From positions 1 through 11,889 of the forward strand of contig CABPXX010000012.1 in NCBI GenBank assembly GCA_902461475.1: DNA of 11,889 nt, read 5' to 3'. Of the stretch, positions 6,723 to 11,889 are shown piece by piece; within the stretch, counting starts at the first letter, position 1; every line of letters begins with the position of its first letter. Below the pieces are notes generated by a model. The model was given only the letters and a program-made list of their open reading frames with translations, ran no database searches and was not told the origin of the DNA. Both the position numbers and the translations under genes were made by a program. This stretch comes from an uncultured Eubacteriales bacterium. GTDB lineage: Bacteria; Bacillota; Clostridia; Oscillospirales; Oscillospiraceae.

Positions 6723-9341
6723 ATGACAGACGCCTACTACAAACAAACCTCGCAGCAGGCCCTGGAGACTCAGATAACCAGTGCCAACGGACTGTCTGGC
6801 CAGGAAGCCCAAGCCCGGGCCCAGCAGTTCGGTCCCAACCAGCTGGCTGAGGGCGAGAAAAAGAGTGTGCTCCAGGTCTTTGCCGAGCAGTTCAAAGACC
6901 TACTGGTGATCATCCTCATCATCGCCGCCCTCATCTCCGCCGCCTCCGGCAATCTGGAGAGCACCATCGTCATCATCGCCGTGCTCATTCTCAACGCCAT
7001 TTTGGGTACCGTGCAGTACTTCAAGGCGGAAAAATCCCTGGAGAGCCTGAAAGCCATGTCCTCCCCCACAGCGAAAGTGCTACGGGACGGCAAACGCATG
7101 GAGATCCCCTCCACCCAGATCGTCCCCGGCGACATCGTGCTGCTGGAGTCCGGCGACATGGTGGTGGCCGACGGCCGAATTCTGGAAAACTACTCCCTCA
7201 AGGTCAATGAGAGCTCCCTCACCGGTGAGAGCGAGGGCGTAGACAAGACCGCCGACGTCATCCACGCCGATCAGGTGGCCCTGGGTGACCAGAAAAACAT
7301 GGTCTTCTCCGGTTCCCTGGTCACCTATGGCCGTGCCACCGTGCTGGTCACCGCCACCGGCATGAACACCGAGCTTGGTAAGATCGCCACCTTGATGAAC
7401 CAGACCCAGCAGCGCAAGACCCCCCTCCAGGAGAGCCTGGACAACTTCAGCGCCAAGCTGGCCATCGTCATCATGGTCATCTGCGCCATCGTCTTTGGCC
7501 TATCCGTGTTCCGCAGCAACATGGAGATTCTGGACGCTCTGATGTTTGCCGTGGCTCTGGCCGTGGCCGCCATCCCCGAGGCCCTATCCTCCATCGTCAC
7601 CATCGTGCTGGCCATGGGCACCCAGAAGATGGCCAAGCAAAACGCCATCATGAAGGACCTAAAGGCCGTGGAAAGCTTGGGCTGCGTGTCCGTCATCTGC
7701 TCGGATAAGACCGGCACCCTGACCCAGAACAAGATGACGCCCCAAAAGGTGTACGCCGACGGCGCTCTGGTGGAAGGCAAGGACTTGAACCTGGCCAACC
7801 ACGTCCAGCGCCTGCTTCTGAAGGCCGCTCTGCTGGCCAGTGACGCCACCCATGAGGAGGAGACCGGCACCTCCATCGGCGACCCCACCGAGGTGGCCCT
7901 GGTGATGCTGGGCGAACACTTCGGCGTAGAAGAAGAGACTTACCGTGTCCAGCACCCCCGTCTGGGCGAGCTGGCCTTTGACTCCGACCGCAAGCTCATG
8001 AGCACCCTCCACGACATTGACGGCGTACCCACTCTCTTCACCAAGGGCGCCATGGACGTGCTTCTGGACCGCTCCAAGTGGCTGCTCACCAGCGAGGGCC
8101 GGGTGCCTCTGACCCAGGAGATGAAAGAGGAGATTGGCCGCGTCAACACCCAGTTGTCCACCGAGGGCCTGCGCGTACTGGCCTTCGCCTACCGGGAGCT
8201 GGACGCCATTCGTCCCCTGTCCCTGGACGATGAGCAGGAATTCACCTTCCTGGGCCTCATCTCCATGATCGACCCGCCCCGCCCCGAGGCCATTCAGGCC
8301 GTGGCAGACGCCAAGCAGGGCGGCATTCGCACCATCATGATCACCGGTGACCACAAGATCACCGCCACCGCCATCGCCAAGCAGCTGGGTATCTTCCAGG
8401 AGGGCGATCAGGCCCTGTCCGGCGTGGAGCTGGACAACATGACCGACGAGCAGCTGGACGCCTGTCTGGCCTCCGTCTCCGTCTACGCCCGTGTGTCCCC
8501 GGAGCACAAGATCCGCATCGTCAACGCCTGGCAGCGCCGGGGCAACATCGTGTCCATGACCGGTGACGGCGTCAACGATGCCCCCGCCCTGAAAAAGGCC
8601 GACATCGGCGTGGCCATGGGTATCACCGGCACCGAGGTGTCCAAGGACGCCGCCTCCATGATTCTGGCCGACGACAACTTTGCCACCATCGTCAAGGCGG
8701 TGGTCAATGGCCGCAGCGTGTACGCCAACATCAAAAACGCCATTCAGTTCCTGCTCTCCGGCAACACCGCTGGTATCTTCTGCGTGGTGTACGCCTCCCT
8801 GATGGCCCTGCCCGCTCCCTTTGAGGCGGTGCATTTGCTGTTTATCAATCTGCTCACCGACTCCCTGCCCGCCATCGCCATCGGCATGGAGCCCGCCCGC
8901 CGTGGGCTGCTCAATCAGAAACCCCGTGACCCCAAGGAGCCCATTCTCACCCGGCCTCTGCTGGCCCGTATCGGCATCCAGGGTCTGCTCATCGCCATTG
9001 TCACCATGATTGCCTTCTATCTGGGCTATCAGACTGGCGACGCCGCTCTGGCTACCACCATGGCCTTCTCCACTCTTACTCTGGCCCGCCTGTTCCACGG
9101 CTTCAACTGCCGAGGCGCCGAGTCTATCTTCCGGCTGAAGTTCTCCAGCAACAAGGCCTCCATCTGGGCGTTCCTGGCTGGTGTGGTGCTGCTGATGCTG
9201 GTGCTCTTCGTCCCCGGTCTCAACTCCCTGTTTATGGTCTCCCCAGCCTTTGGGGTGGCCAACCTGGGCGAGATCGTGGGCCTGGCCCTCATCCCCACCA
9301 TCGTGATCCAGATCGCCAAGGTGATTCTGGAGCGCAAGTAA
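6723..9341 (+). CDS. P2-type cation-transporting ATPase, probable Mn2+/Ca2+ exporter
   Basis: An 872-residue membrane pump, complete. Start ATG 6723 follows GGAAGGAAGG; an in-frame ATG at 6588 lies inside the riboswitch and cannot be the true start. Order of parts: cation ATPase N-terminal domain; TM1 and TM2 (about 59-98); actuator loop TGES (167-170); TM3 (about 244-263); TM4 with IPEAL (Pro285, Glu286); phosphorylation site DKTGTLT (Asp328); nucleotide-site KGA; TGD (541-543); TGDGVND (613-619); then TM5-TM10. By SERCA comparison, Asn681 in TM5 and Asn709, Thr712 and Asp713 in TM6 are kept, but the SERCA Glu771 position is Gly684 and the TM8 Glu908 position seems non-acidic. Site I would thus be lost and site II kept, as in one-ion SPCA/PMCA pumps, some of which move Mn2+. 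With the yybP-ykoY leader, Mn2+ export is the best guess; Ca2+ is the alternative. Confidence 0.92.
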   Translation: MTDAYYKQTSQQALETQITSANGLSGQEAQARAQQFGPNQLAEGEKKSVLQVFAEQFKDLLVIILIIAALISAASGNLESTIVIIAVLILNAILGTVQYFKAEKSLESLKAMSSPTAKVLRDGKRMEIPSTQIVPGDIVLLESGDMVVADGRILENYSLKVNESSLTGESEGVDKTADVIHADQVALGDQKNMVFSGSLVTYGRATVLVTATGMNTELGKIATLMNQTQQRKTPLQESLDNFSAKLAIVIMVICAIVFGLSVFRSNMEILDALMFAVALAVAAIPEALSSIVTIVLAMGTQKMAKQNAIMKDLKAVESLGCVSVICSDKTGTLTQNKMTPQKVYADGALVEGKDLNLANHVQRLLLKAALLASDATHEEETGTSIGDPTEVALVMLGEHFGVEEETYRVQHPRLGELAFDSDRKLMSTLHDIDGVPTLFTKGAMDVLLDRSKWLLTSEGRVPLTQEMKEEIGRVNTQLSTEGLRVLAFAYRELDAIRPLSLDDEQEFTFLGLISMIDPPRPEAIQAVADAKQGGIRTIMITGDHKITATAIAKQLGIFQEGDQALSGVELDNMTDEQLDACLASVSVYARVSPEHKIRIVNAWQRRGNIVSMTGDGVNDAPALKKADIGVAMGITGTEVSKDAASMILADDNFATIVKAVVNGRSVYANIKNAIQFLLSGNTAGIFCVVYASLMALPAPFEAVHLLFINLLTDSLPAIAIGMEPARRGLLNQKPRDPKEPILTRPLLARIGIQGLLIAIVTMIAFYLGYQTGDAALATTMAFSTLTLARLFHGFNCRGAESIFRLKFSSNKASIWAFLAGVVLLMLVLFVPGLNSLFMVSPAFGVANLGEIVGLALIPTIVIQIAKVILERK

Positions 9342-9351
9342 TCCCATAAGC

Positions 9352-9395
9352 AAAAAGAGACTCCATGTTCCAATTGGAACACGGAGTCTCTTTTT
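9352..9395. terminator. Bidirectional terminator between the ATPase gene and the bPH_1 gene
   Basis: Arms AAAAAGAGACTCC (9352-9364) and GGAGTCTCTTTTT (9383-9395) are perfect. After one A/C mismatch the inner TGTTCC-AATT-GGAACA continues the stem to about 20 pairs. There is an A-run on one side and a T-run on the other, so it works for both converging genes, whose coding ends lie 66 bases apart. Confidence 0.9.
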
Positions 9396-9407
9396 GTCTC
9401 TGGAAGA

Positions 9408-9782
9408 TTATAGAGCGTACTGGGAGATCACAGAACAGATACGGGCCACATCCGCTCCAGCTGTGAACTCAAACCGGACCCGGCCCAGGCTGCTAAACCA
9501 CAGCTCCAGCTCACTGTCCAGGTCAAACACCCCGGAGGTCTCCACAGAAAAGGCCTGTATCCGCTTATAGGGCAGAGAAGTGTAGTCGGTCCGCTTCCCC
9601 GTCAGCCCCTGCATATTGATGGTGATCACGCGCCGGTTGGTGAATACCACGCCATCCCGCACGGTACGGAAGGAGGCCACCATCTCCTCCCCCGGCGCAA
9701 ACATAGGCGTAAGGCGCTGGGCGTAGGTGTCATTGTCCACTTCTTTCAGCTTGAGAAAGTCGGCGTTTTCAAAGTCGATCAT
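9408..9782 (-). CDS. bPH_1 (bacterial PH-like) domain protein, YvbH-like
   Basis: A 124-residue soluble protein with no signal peptide or membrane segment. The whole protein resembles the bPH_1 family: a GEEMVASFRTVRDGVVFTNRR-like strand region, then ITINMQGLTGKRTDY, SLPYKRIQAFSVETSG and FDLDSELELW, ending in a short helix (ARICSVISQYAL). Members are common single-domain proteins of Firmicutes with no settled function. The start at 9782 is chosen because AAAGGGGG lies 7 bases upstream; an in-frame ATG at 9845 would add 21 residues, part of which would be the ribosome binding site itself. The XRE gene ends 102 bases upstream on the same strand with no obvious terminator between, so the two may be co-transcribed. 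Confidence 0.85.
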   Translation of the reverse strand: MIDFENADFLKLKEVDNDTYAQRLTPMFAPGEEMVASFRTVRDGVVFTNRRVITINMQGLTGKRTDYTSLPYKRIQAFSVETSGVFDLDSELELWFSSLGRVRFEFTAGADVARICSVISQYAL

Positions 9783-9812
9783 ACTTTTGCCCCCTTTTAT
9801 CTGAGTATGCAC

Positions 9813-9841
9813 ATAGTAACACAGCTTTGTCCCTTTGTCCA
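9813..9841 (-). promoter_or_regulatory. Possible promoter of the bPH_1 gene
   Basis: On the minus strand, TGGACA (9841-9836), 17 bases, TACTAT (9818-9813). The -35 has one mismatch and the -10 two. It sits 30 bases upstream of the chosen start codon. Moderate match only. Confidence 0.35.
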
Positions 9842-9884
9842 TCACTCAAAAGCCCGTACCATAGTCAAACTCTCAAATCGCTGG

Positions 9885-10319
9885 TCATTCCTTGTTCTGT
9901 TTGCTTTGCCTGTTCAGAGACAATATCCAAAGCAAAAATGTCACCCCCAACAAACCCCATGGTGTAGCTCCGCTGAGAAAATCCACCACTGGATAACCTT
10001 CCAAGGCATGGCCCAGTATTAGGACGATGATTCCCACTAAAATGGAGATCCACGCCACGGTGAGAACCGTTTTTTCAGCCTTTCTCTGCTCCGCTTCCTT
10101 TTCCATGTTTTCCAACATCGCCTTGTCTCCTTTCAACAACTCGTCCAGGCTAATTTGATACATCTCACTGATCCGAAGAACGCTCAAAATGTCTGGCAGC
10201 GACTTCCCTGTCTCCCAGTTTGAAATGGTCTGTCTGGACACCATCAATTGTTCTGACATTTGTGACTGGGTGAGGTGATGTTCTTCTCGAGCCTTTCTCA
10301 GCTTGTCTCCAATCTGCAT
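9885..10319 (-). CDS. XRE-family transcriptional regulator with two C-terminal membrane segments
   Basis: A 144-residue protein. Residues about 1-60 form a Cro/CI-type helix-turn-helix: IGDKLRKAREEHHLTQSQMS, then VSRQTISNWETGKSLPDI and the usual EMYQISLDELLKGD end. A charged linker (about 65-82) leads to two hydrophobic segments, about 84-106 (VAWISILVGIIVLILGHALE) and about 117-135 (PWGLLGVTFLLWILSLN). This DNA-binding head plus membrane tail is common in Firmicutes one-component regulators; the signal is unknown. ATG 10319 is preferred because AGGAGG (10326-10331) lies 6 bases before it; ATG 10325, two codons upstream, abuts AGGAGG with no spacing. A perfect 11-bp dyad lies about 60-90 bases upstream and may be its operator. 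Confidence 0.88.
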   Translation of the reverse strand: MQIGDKLRKAREEHHLTQSQMSEQLMVSRQTISNWETGKSLPDILSVLRISEMYQISLDELLKGDKAMLENMEKEAEQRKAEKTVLTVAWISILVGIIVLILGHALEGYPVVDFLSGATPWGLLGVTFLLWILSLNRQSKQNKE

Positions 10320-10350
10320 ATCCATCCTCCTCTGATCTTCAGTTTAACAA

Positions 10351-10360
10351 ATCGGCCGAT
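10351..10360. promoter_or_regulatory. Perfect 10-bp palindrome upstream of the XRE gene
   Basis: ATCGGCCGAT is self-complementary and lies about 32 bases before the XRE start codon. It has no loop and so is more likely a protein site than an RNA hairpin, but a 10-base palindrome may also be chance. Confidence 0.2.
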
Positions 10361-10379
10361 GTTTTTTCCATCAAAAGGC

Positions 10380-10408
10380 TTTGACAAGAGGATAAAACTC
10401 TTGTCAAA
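10380..10408. promoter_or_regulatory. Perfect 11-bp dyad upstream of the XRE gene; candidate operator
   Basis: TTTGACAAGAG (10380-10390) and CTCTTGTCAAA (10398-10408) are exact inverted repeats around the 7-base spacer GATAAAA. Each arm carries a TTGACA -35-like word, so it may overlap a promoter, though I see no good -10 on either strand at 16-18 bases. There is no T-tract after it on the minus strand. It is most likely the site for the adjacent XRE protein (autoregulation), or a 5' RNA hairpin if transcription starts upstream. Confidence 0.5.
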
Positions 10409-10432
10409 ATGCTTTTACCTAACTGCCGTTTT

Positions 10433-10477
10433 AAAAAAACGATCGTCCTTGTATGCCTCAGCAAACAACGACGACCG
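10433..10477 (-). terminator. Terminator of the vanY-type gene
   Basis: On the minus strand, CGGTCGTC (10477-10470) pairs with GACGATCG (10447-10440), with inner pairs TTGT/ACAA and TGC/GCA around loop TGAG, two mismatches in all. Seven Ts (10439-10433) follow. It lies about 25 bases after the stop codon. Confidence 0.85.
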
Positions 10478-10502
10478 ATTTTCACCTTATGATTTTTCGT
10501 TT

Positions 10503-11267
10503 TTATGCAGTTTGTGCCACGCCCAGGTACTCCTCCAAGCACAGTCCACTCTGGTGCACCTTGGTGGCCAAGTCCACCCCCAAGTATCGAATGTGCCAGG
10601 GCTCGTACTGATACCCGGTCATATCTTCCTTCCCCTTAGGATAGCGGATGATGAACCCGTACTCGTGGGCGTGGTTGGCCAGCCAGCGTCCCGCTGGGGT
10701 GTCCGCAAATTGCAGGTCCACCCAACCCACATCAAAGGCCAGTCCGGTCTGATGCTCCGAGTGGCCCGGCCAGGCGGAGTAGGTGTCCGCTTTCTCCACG
10801 CCGTCCACCGCCACATAGTCGTTGTACAGCTCCTCCTGAGTCTCAAAGGAACGGTATCCGCTCATCAGGTCCATGGAATATCCGGCCCACCGAGCCGCCC
10901 GCTGGAGCTCGAGCAAGGCCTGATAGGCCGTGGCGTCCTCCCCGTCTCCATAATCCCGGGGCAGGGCATACTCTTTATTGACCAGCAGCACACCATCCAC
11001 ATAGGTGGGCTCCACCGTCTCATAGTACTCGTAGCTCTTTCCACTGGGGGCCAGCGGTCCCTCCGGCTCCTCCACCGCGGCAATTCCCTTGCCCCCTACC
11101 TCGGGGGTACGGGTGGGTTCCGGAGTGGCCTCCACCTCCGTTTTCTGCTGTTCTGCGATGGGATGTTCCTGGGGCTGCTGGGCCATTCCTGCCGTGCACC
11201 CGCTGGTCAAGAGAAACGCTCCCAACAAGGCACTGAGCAGAATTCCTTTGCGCATTGAATGTTTCAC
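10503..11267 (-). CDS. VanY-type D-alanyl-D-alanine carboxypeptidase, lipoprotein
   Basis: A 254-residue exported peptidase of family M15 (VanY/PF02557) that trims the last D-Ala of peptidoglycan stem peptides at the outer face of the membrane. Start GTG 11267 is chosen because AGGAGG sits 7 bases upstream; ATG 11255 is 19 bases from it and ATG 11297 lies before it. Residues 5-24 are a lipoprotein signal ending in the lipobox LTSGC (Cys24). A Pro/Glu/Gln-rich linker follows to about 75. The catalytic domain has SGYRSFETQEELY, SEHQTGLAFD (Zn ligands His172 and Asp179) and EPWHIRYLG (catalytic Glu222, Zn ligand His225), so it should be active. It has its own promoter and terminator. No vanRS or vanHAX genes are nearby, so a housekeeping wall-remodelling role is more likely than glycopeptide resistance. 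Confidence 0.92.
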   Translation of the reverse strand: MKHSMRKGILLSALLGAFLLTSGCTAGMAQQPQEHPIAEQQKTEVEATPEPTRTPEVGGKGIAAVEEPEGPLAPSGKSYEYYETVEPTYVDGVLLVNKEYALPRDYGDGEDATAYQALLELQRAARWAGYSMDLMSGYRSFETQEELYNDYVAVDGVEKADTYSAWPGHSEHQTGLAFDVGWVDLQFADTPAGRWLANHAHEYGFIIRYPKGKEDMTGYQYEPWHIRYLGVDLATKVHQSGLCLEEYLGVAQTA

Positions 11268-11368
11268 CGATTGTCCTCCTGTTGTGTATCCAGCCAACTA
11301 CCTGGCTGTACCAAGGGCTGTCAAGTTATATCCCTTTCCACCAAAACAGGGTGTCCCCCTGTCCGGTA
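11268..11368 (-). promoter_or_regulatory. Leader of the vanY-type gene with small hairpins
   Basis: About 100 nt separate the predicted start point (near 11368) from the GTG start. ACAGGG/CCCTGT (11346-11362) forms a 6-bp hairpin almost at the 5' end, followed by TTTT. CAGCCA/TGGCTG (11291-11308) forms another just upstream of the AGGAGG at 11275-11280. Both are short; function is unclear. Confidence 0.3.
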
Positions 11369-11374
11369 CACGCT

Positions 11375-11403
11375 ATCATACACCACAAAAGGCCGCATGT
11401 CAA
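11375..11403 (-). promoter_or_regulatory. Promoter of the vanY-type gene
   Basis: On the minus strand, TTGACA (11403-11398), 17 bases, TATGAT (11380-11375). The -35 is perfect and the -10 has one mismatch. It lies in the gap after the uridine phosphorylase stop codon, so the vanY-type gene need not depend on upstream read-through. I see no clear terminator for the upstream gene. Confidence 0.8.
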
Positions 11404-11438
11404 TAATTACCATATGTTTACAGGGCATATTTTCCCTC

Positions 11439-11889
11439 TCACTGACCATCCTGAGCCATGAGTTCCGCCACCGCCTGAACGGCCAATTGGATAACCCCCT
11501 GGGTGTCGTGGCACTCCTCGTGGGGCAGGCCCGCCTTGTCCCGCTCCTGGTTCCAGATGCACAGCATGACGGCCCCCGCCCGTACCCGCAGCACCGAAGC
11601 CACAGTGAACAGGGCCGCCGTCTCCATCTCGCTGACCAGAGCGCCCCCCTTGATCCAGGCATCCCACTTGGAGAGCAGCTCATAGCTCACTGGCATGCGC
11701 TGGGGAAAGTGCTGGCCATAAAAGCTGTCCTTGCTCTGCACCACTCCCACATGGTGGGGCTGGCCTAAGCGGAGGGCCGCCTGTTTCAAGGCAGCCGTCA
11801 CATCGAAGTCCGCCACAGCCGGGTACTCAATGGGCAGATATTCCCGGCTGGTGCCGTCCTGGCGAATGGCGGCTTGGACAATCACCGCA
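11439..11889 (-). CDS. udp: Uridine phosphorylase, C-terminal part; runs off right edge
   Basis: Uridine phosphorylase splits uridine with phosphate to uracil and ribose-1-phosphate for pyrimidine salvage in the cytoplasm. About 149 codons are visible, open to the edge; the start lies outside the window. Motifs typical of the PF01048 Udp branch are the substrate-loop DGTSREYLP, HVGVVQSKDSFYGQHFP, RMPVSYELLSKWDAWIKGG, the SEMETAALF stretch that contacts the ribose, and VLRVRAGAVMLCIWNQERDK. SKDSFY and NQERDK favour uridine phosphorylase over MTA/SAH nucleosidase or purine nucleoside phosphorylase. The stop is at 11439-11441. Confidence 0.9.
   Translation of the reverse strand, partial: AVIVQAAIRQDGTSREYLPIEYPAVADFDVTAALKQAALRLGQPHHVGVVQSKDSFYGQHFPQRMPVSYELLSKWDAWIKGGALVSEMETAALFTVASVLRVRAGAVMLCIWNQERDKAGLPHEECHDTQGVIQLAVQAVAELMAQDGQ

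Noticed and set aside
7659..9353. 564-codon open frame on the minus strand opposite the ATPase gene
   Set aside because: Composition is Gly/His/Val/Gln-rich nonsense typical of the antisense of GC-rich codons, no family is recognisable, and the plus-strand ATPase explains the sequence fully.
1..11889. CRISPR arrays, insertion sequences, tRNA/rRNA genes, phage or defence genes
   Set aside because: I saw no regularly spaced direct repeats, transposase, integrase, tRNA-like folds or defence domains; the window looks like ordinary chromosome.

Overview
The window is GC-rich, densely coded DNA. It has AGGAGG-type ribosome binding sites, sigma-A-like TTGACA/TATAAT promoters and hairpin-plus-T-tract terminators. 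Its gene families (type III glutamine synthetase, a YvbH-like bPH_1 protein, a VanY-type lipoprotein, a yybP-ykoY riboswitch) point to a Gram-positive member of the Clostridia. A high-GC Oscillospiraceae-like gut anaerobe is my inference; no rRNA or other marker is present to prove it.

Positions 1-6434 form a nitrogen-assimilation block. On the minus strand is the N-terminal two-thirds or so of glutamate synthase large subunit (gltB), running off the left edge. Divergent from it, across a 364-bp control region, are type III glutamine synthetase (glnN) and asparagine synthetase B (asnB). Together they make glutamine from ammonia, glutamate from glutamine, and asparagine from glutamine. The control region has a near-consensus promoter on each strand, an inverted repeat between them, an intrinsic terminator inside the glnN leader, and foldable RNA in the gltB leader. 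As given, glnN is broken: about 30 bases of a conserved catalytic segment are missing near 3754-3782 and the frame shifts. This is either a real lesion or a sequence error in a stretch that is almost all G and C.

Positions 6503-9395 form a self-contained unit: a promoter, a yybP-ykoY (Mn2+-sensing) riboswitch with an overlapping terminator, an 872-residue P2-type cation ATPase, and a bidirectional terminator. The riboswitch and the ion-site residues suggest an SPCA-like Mn2+/Ca2+ exporter rather than a two-site calcium pump.

Positions 9408-11889 are all on the minus strand. They hold a small bPH_1 domain protein, an XRE-family regulator with two predicted membrane segments, a VanY-type D,D-carboxypeptidase lipoprotein with its own promoter and terminator, and the C-terminal half of a uridine phosphorylase that runs off the right edge. 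A perfect 11-bp dyad lies upstream of the XRE gene. I saw no mobile elements, CRISPR arrays, tRNAs or rRNAs. I see no wholly new system. The best leads are the attenuator-like leaders of glnN and gltB and the riboswitch-based substrate assignment of the ATPase.
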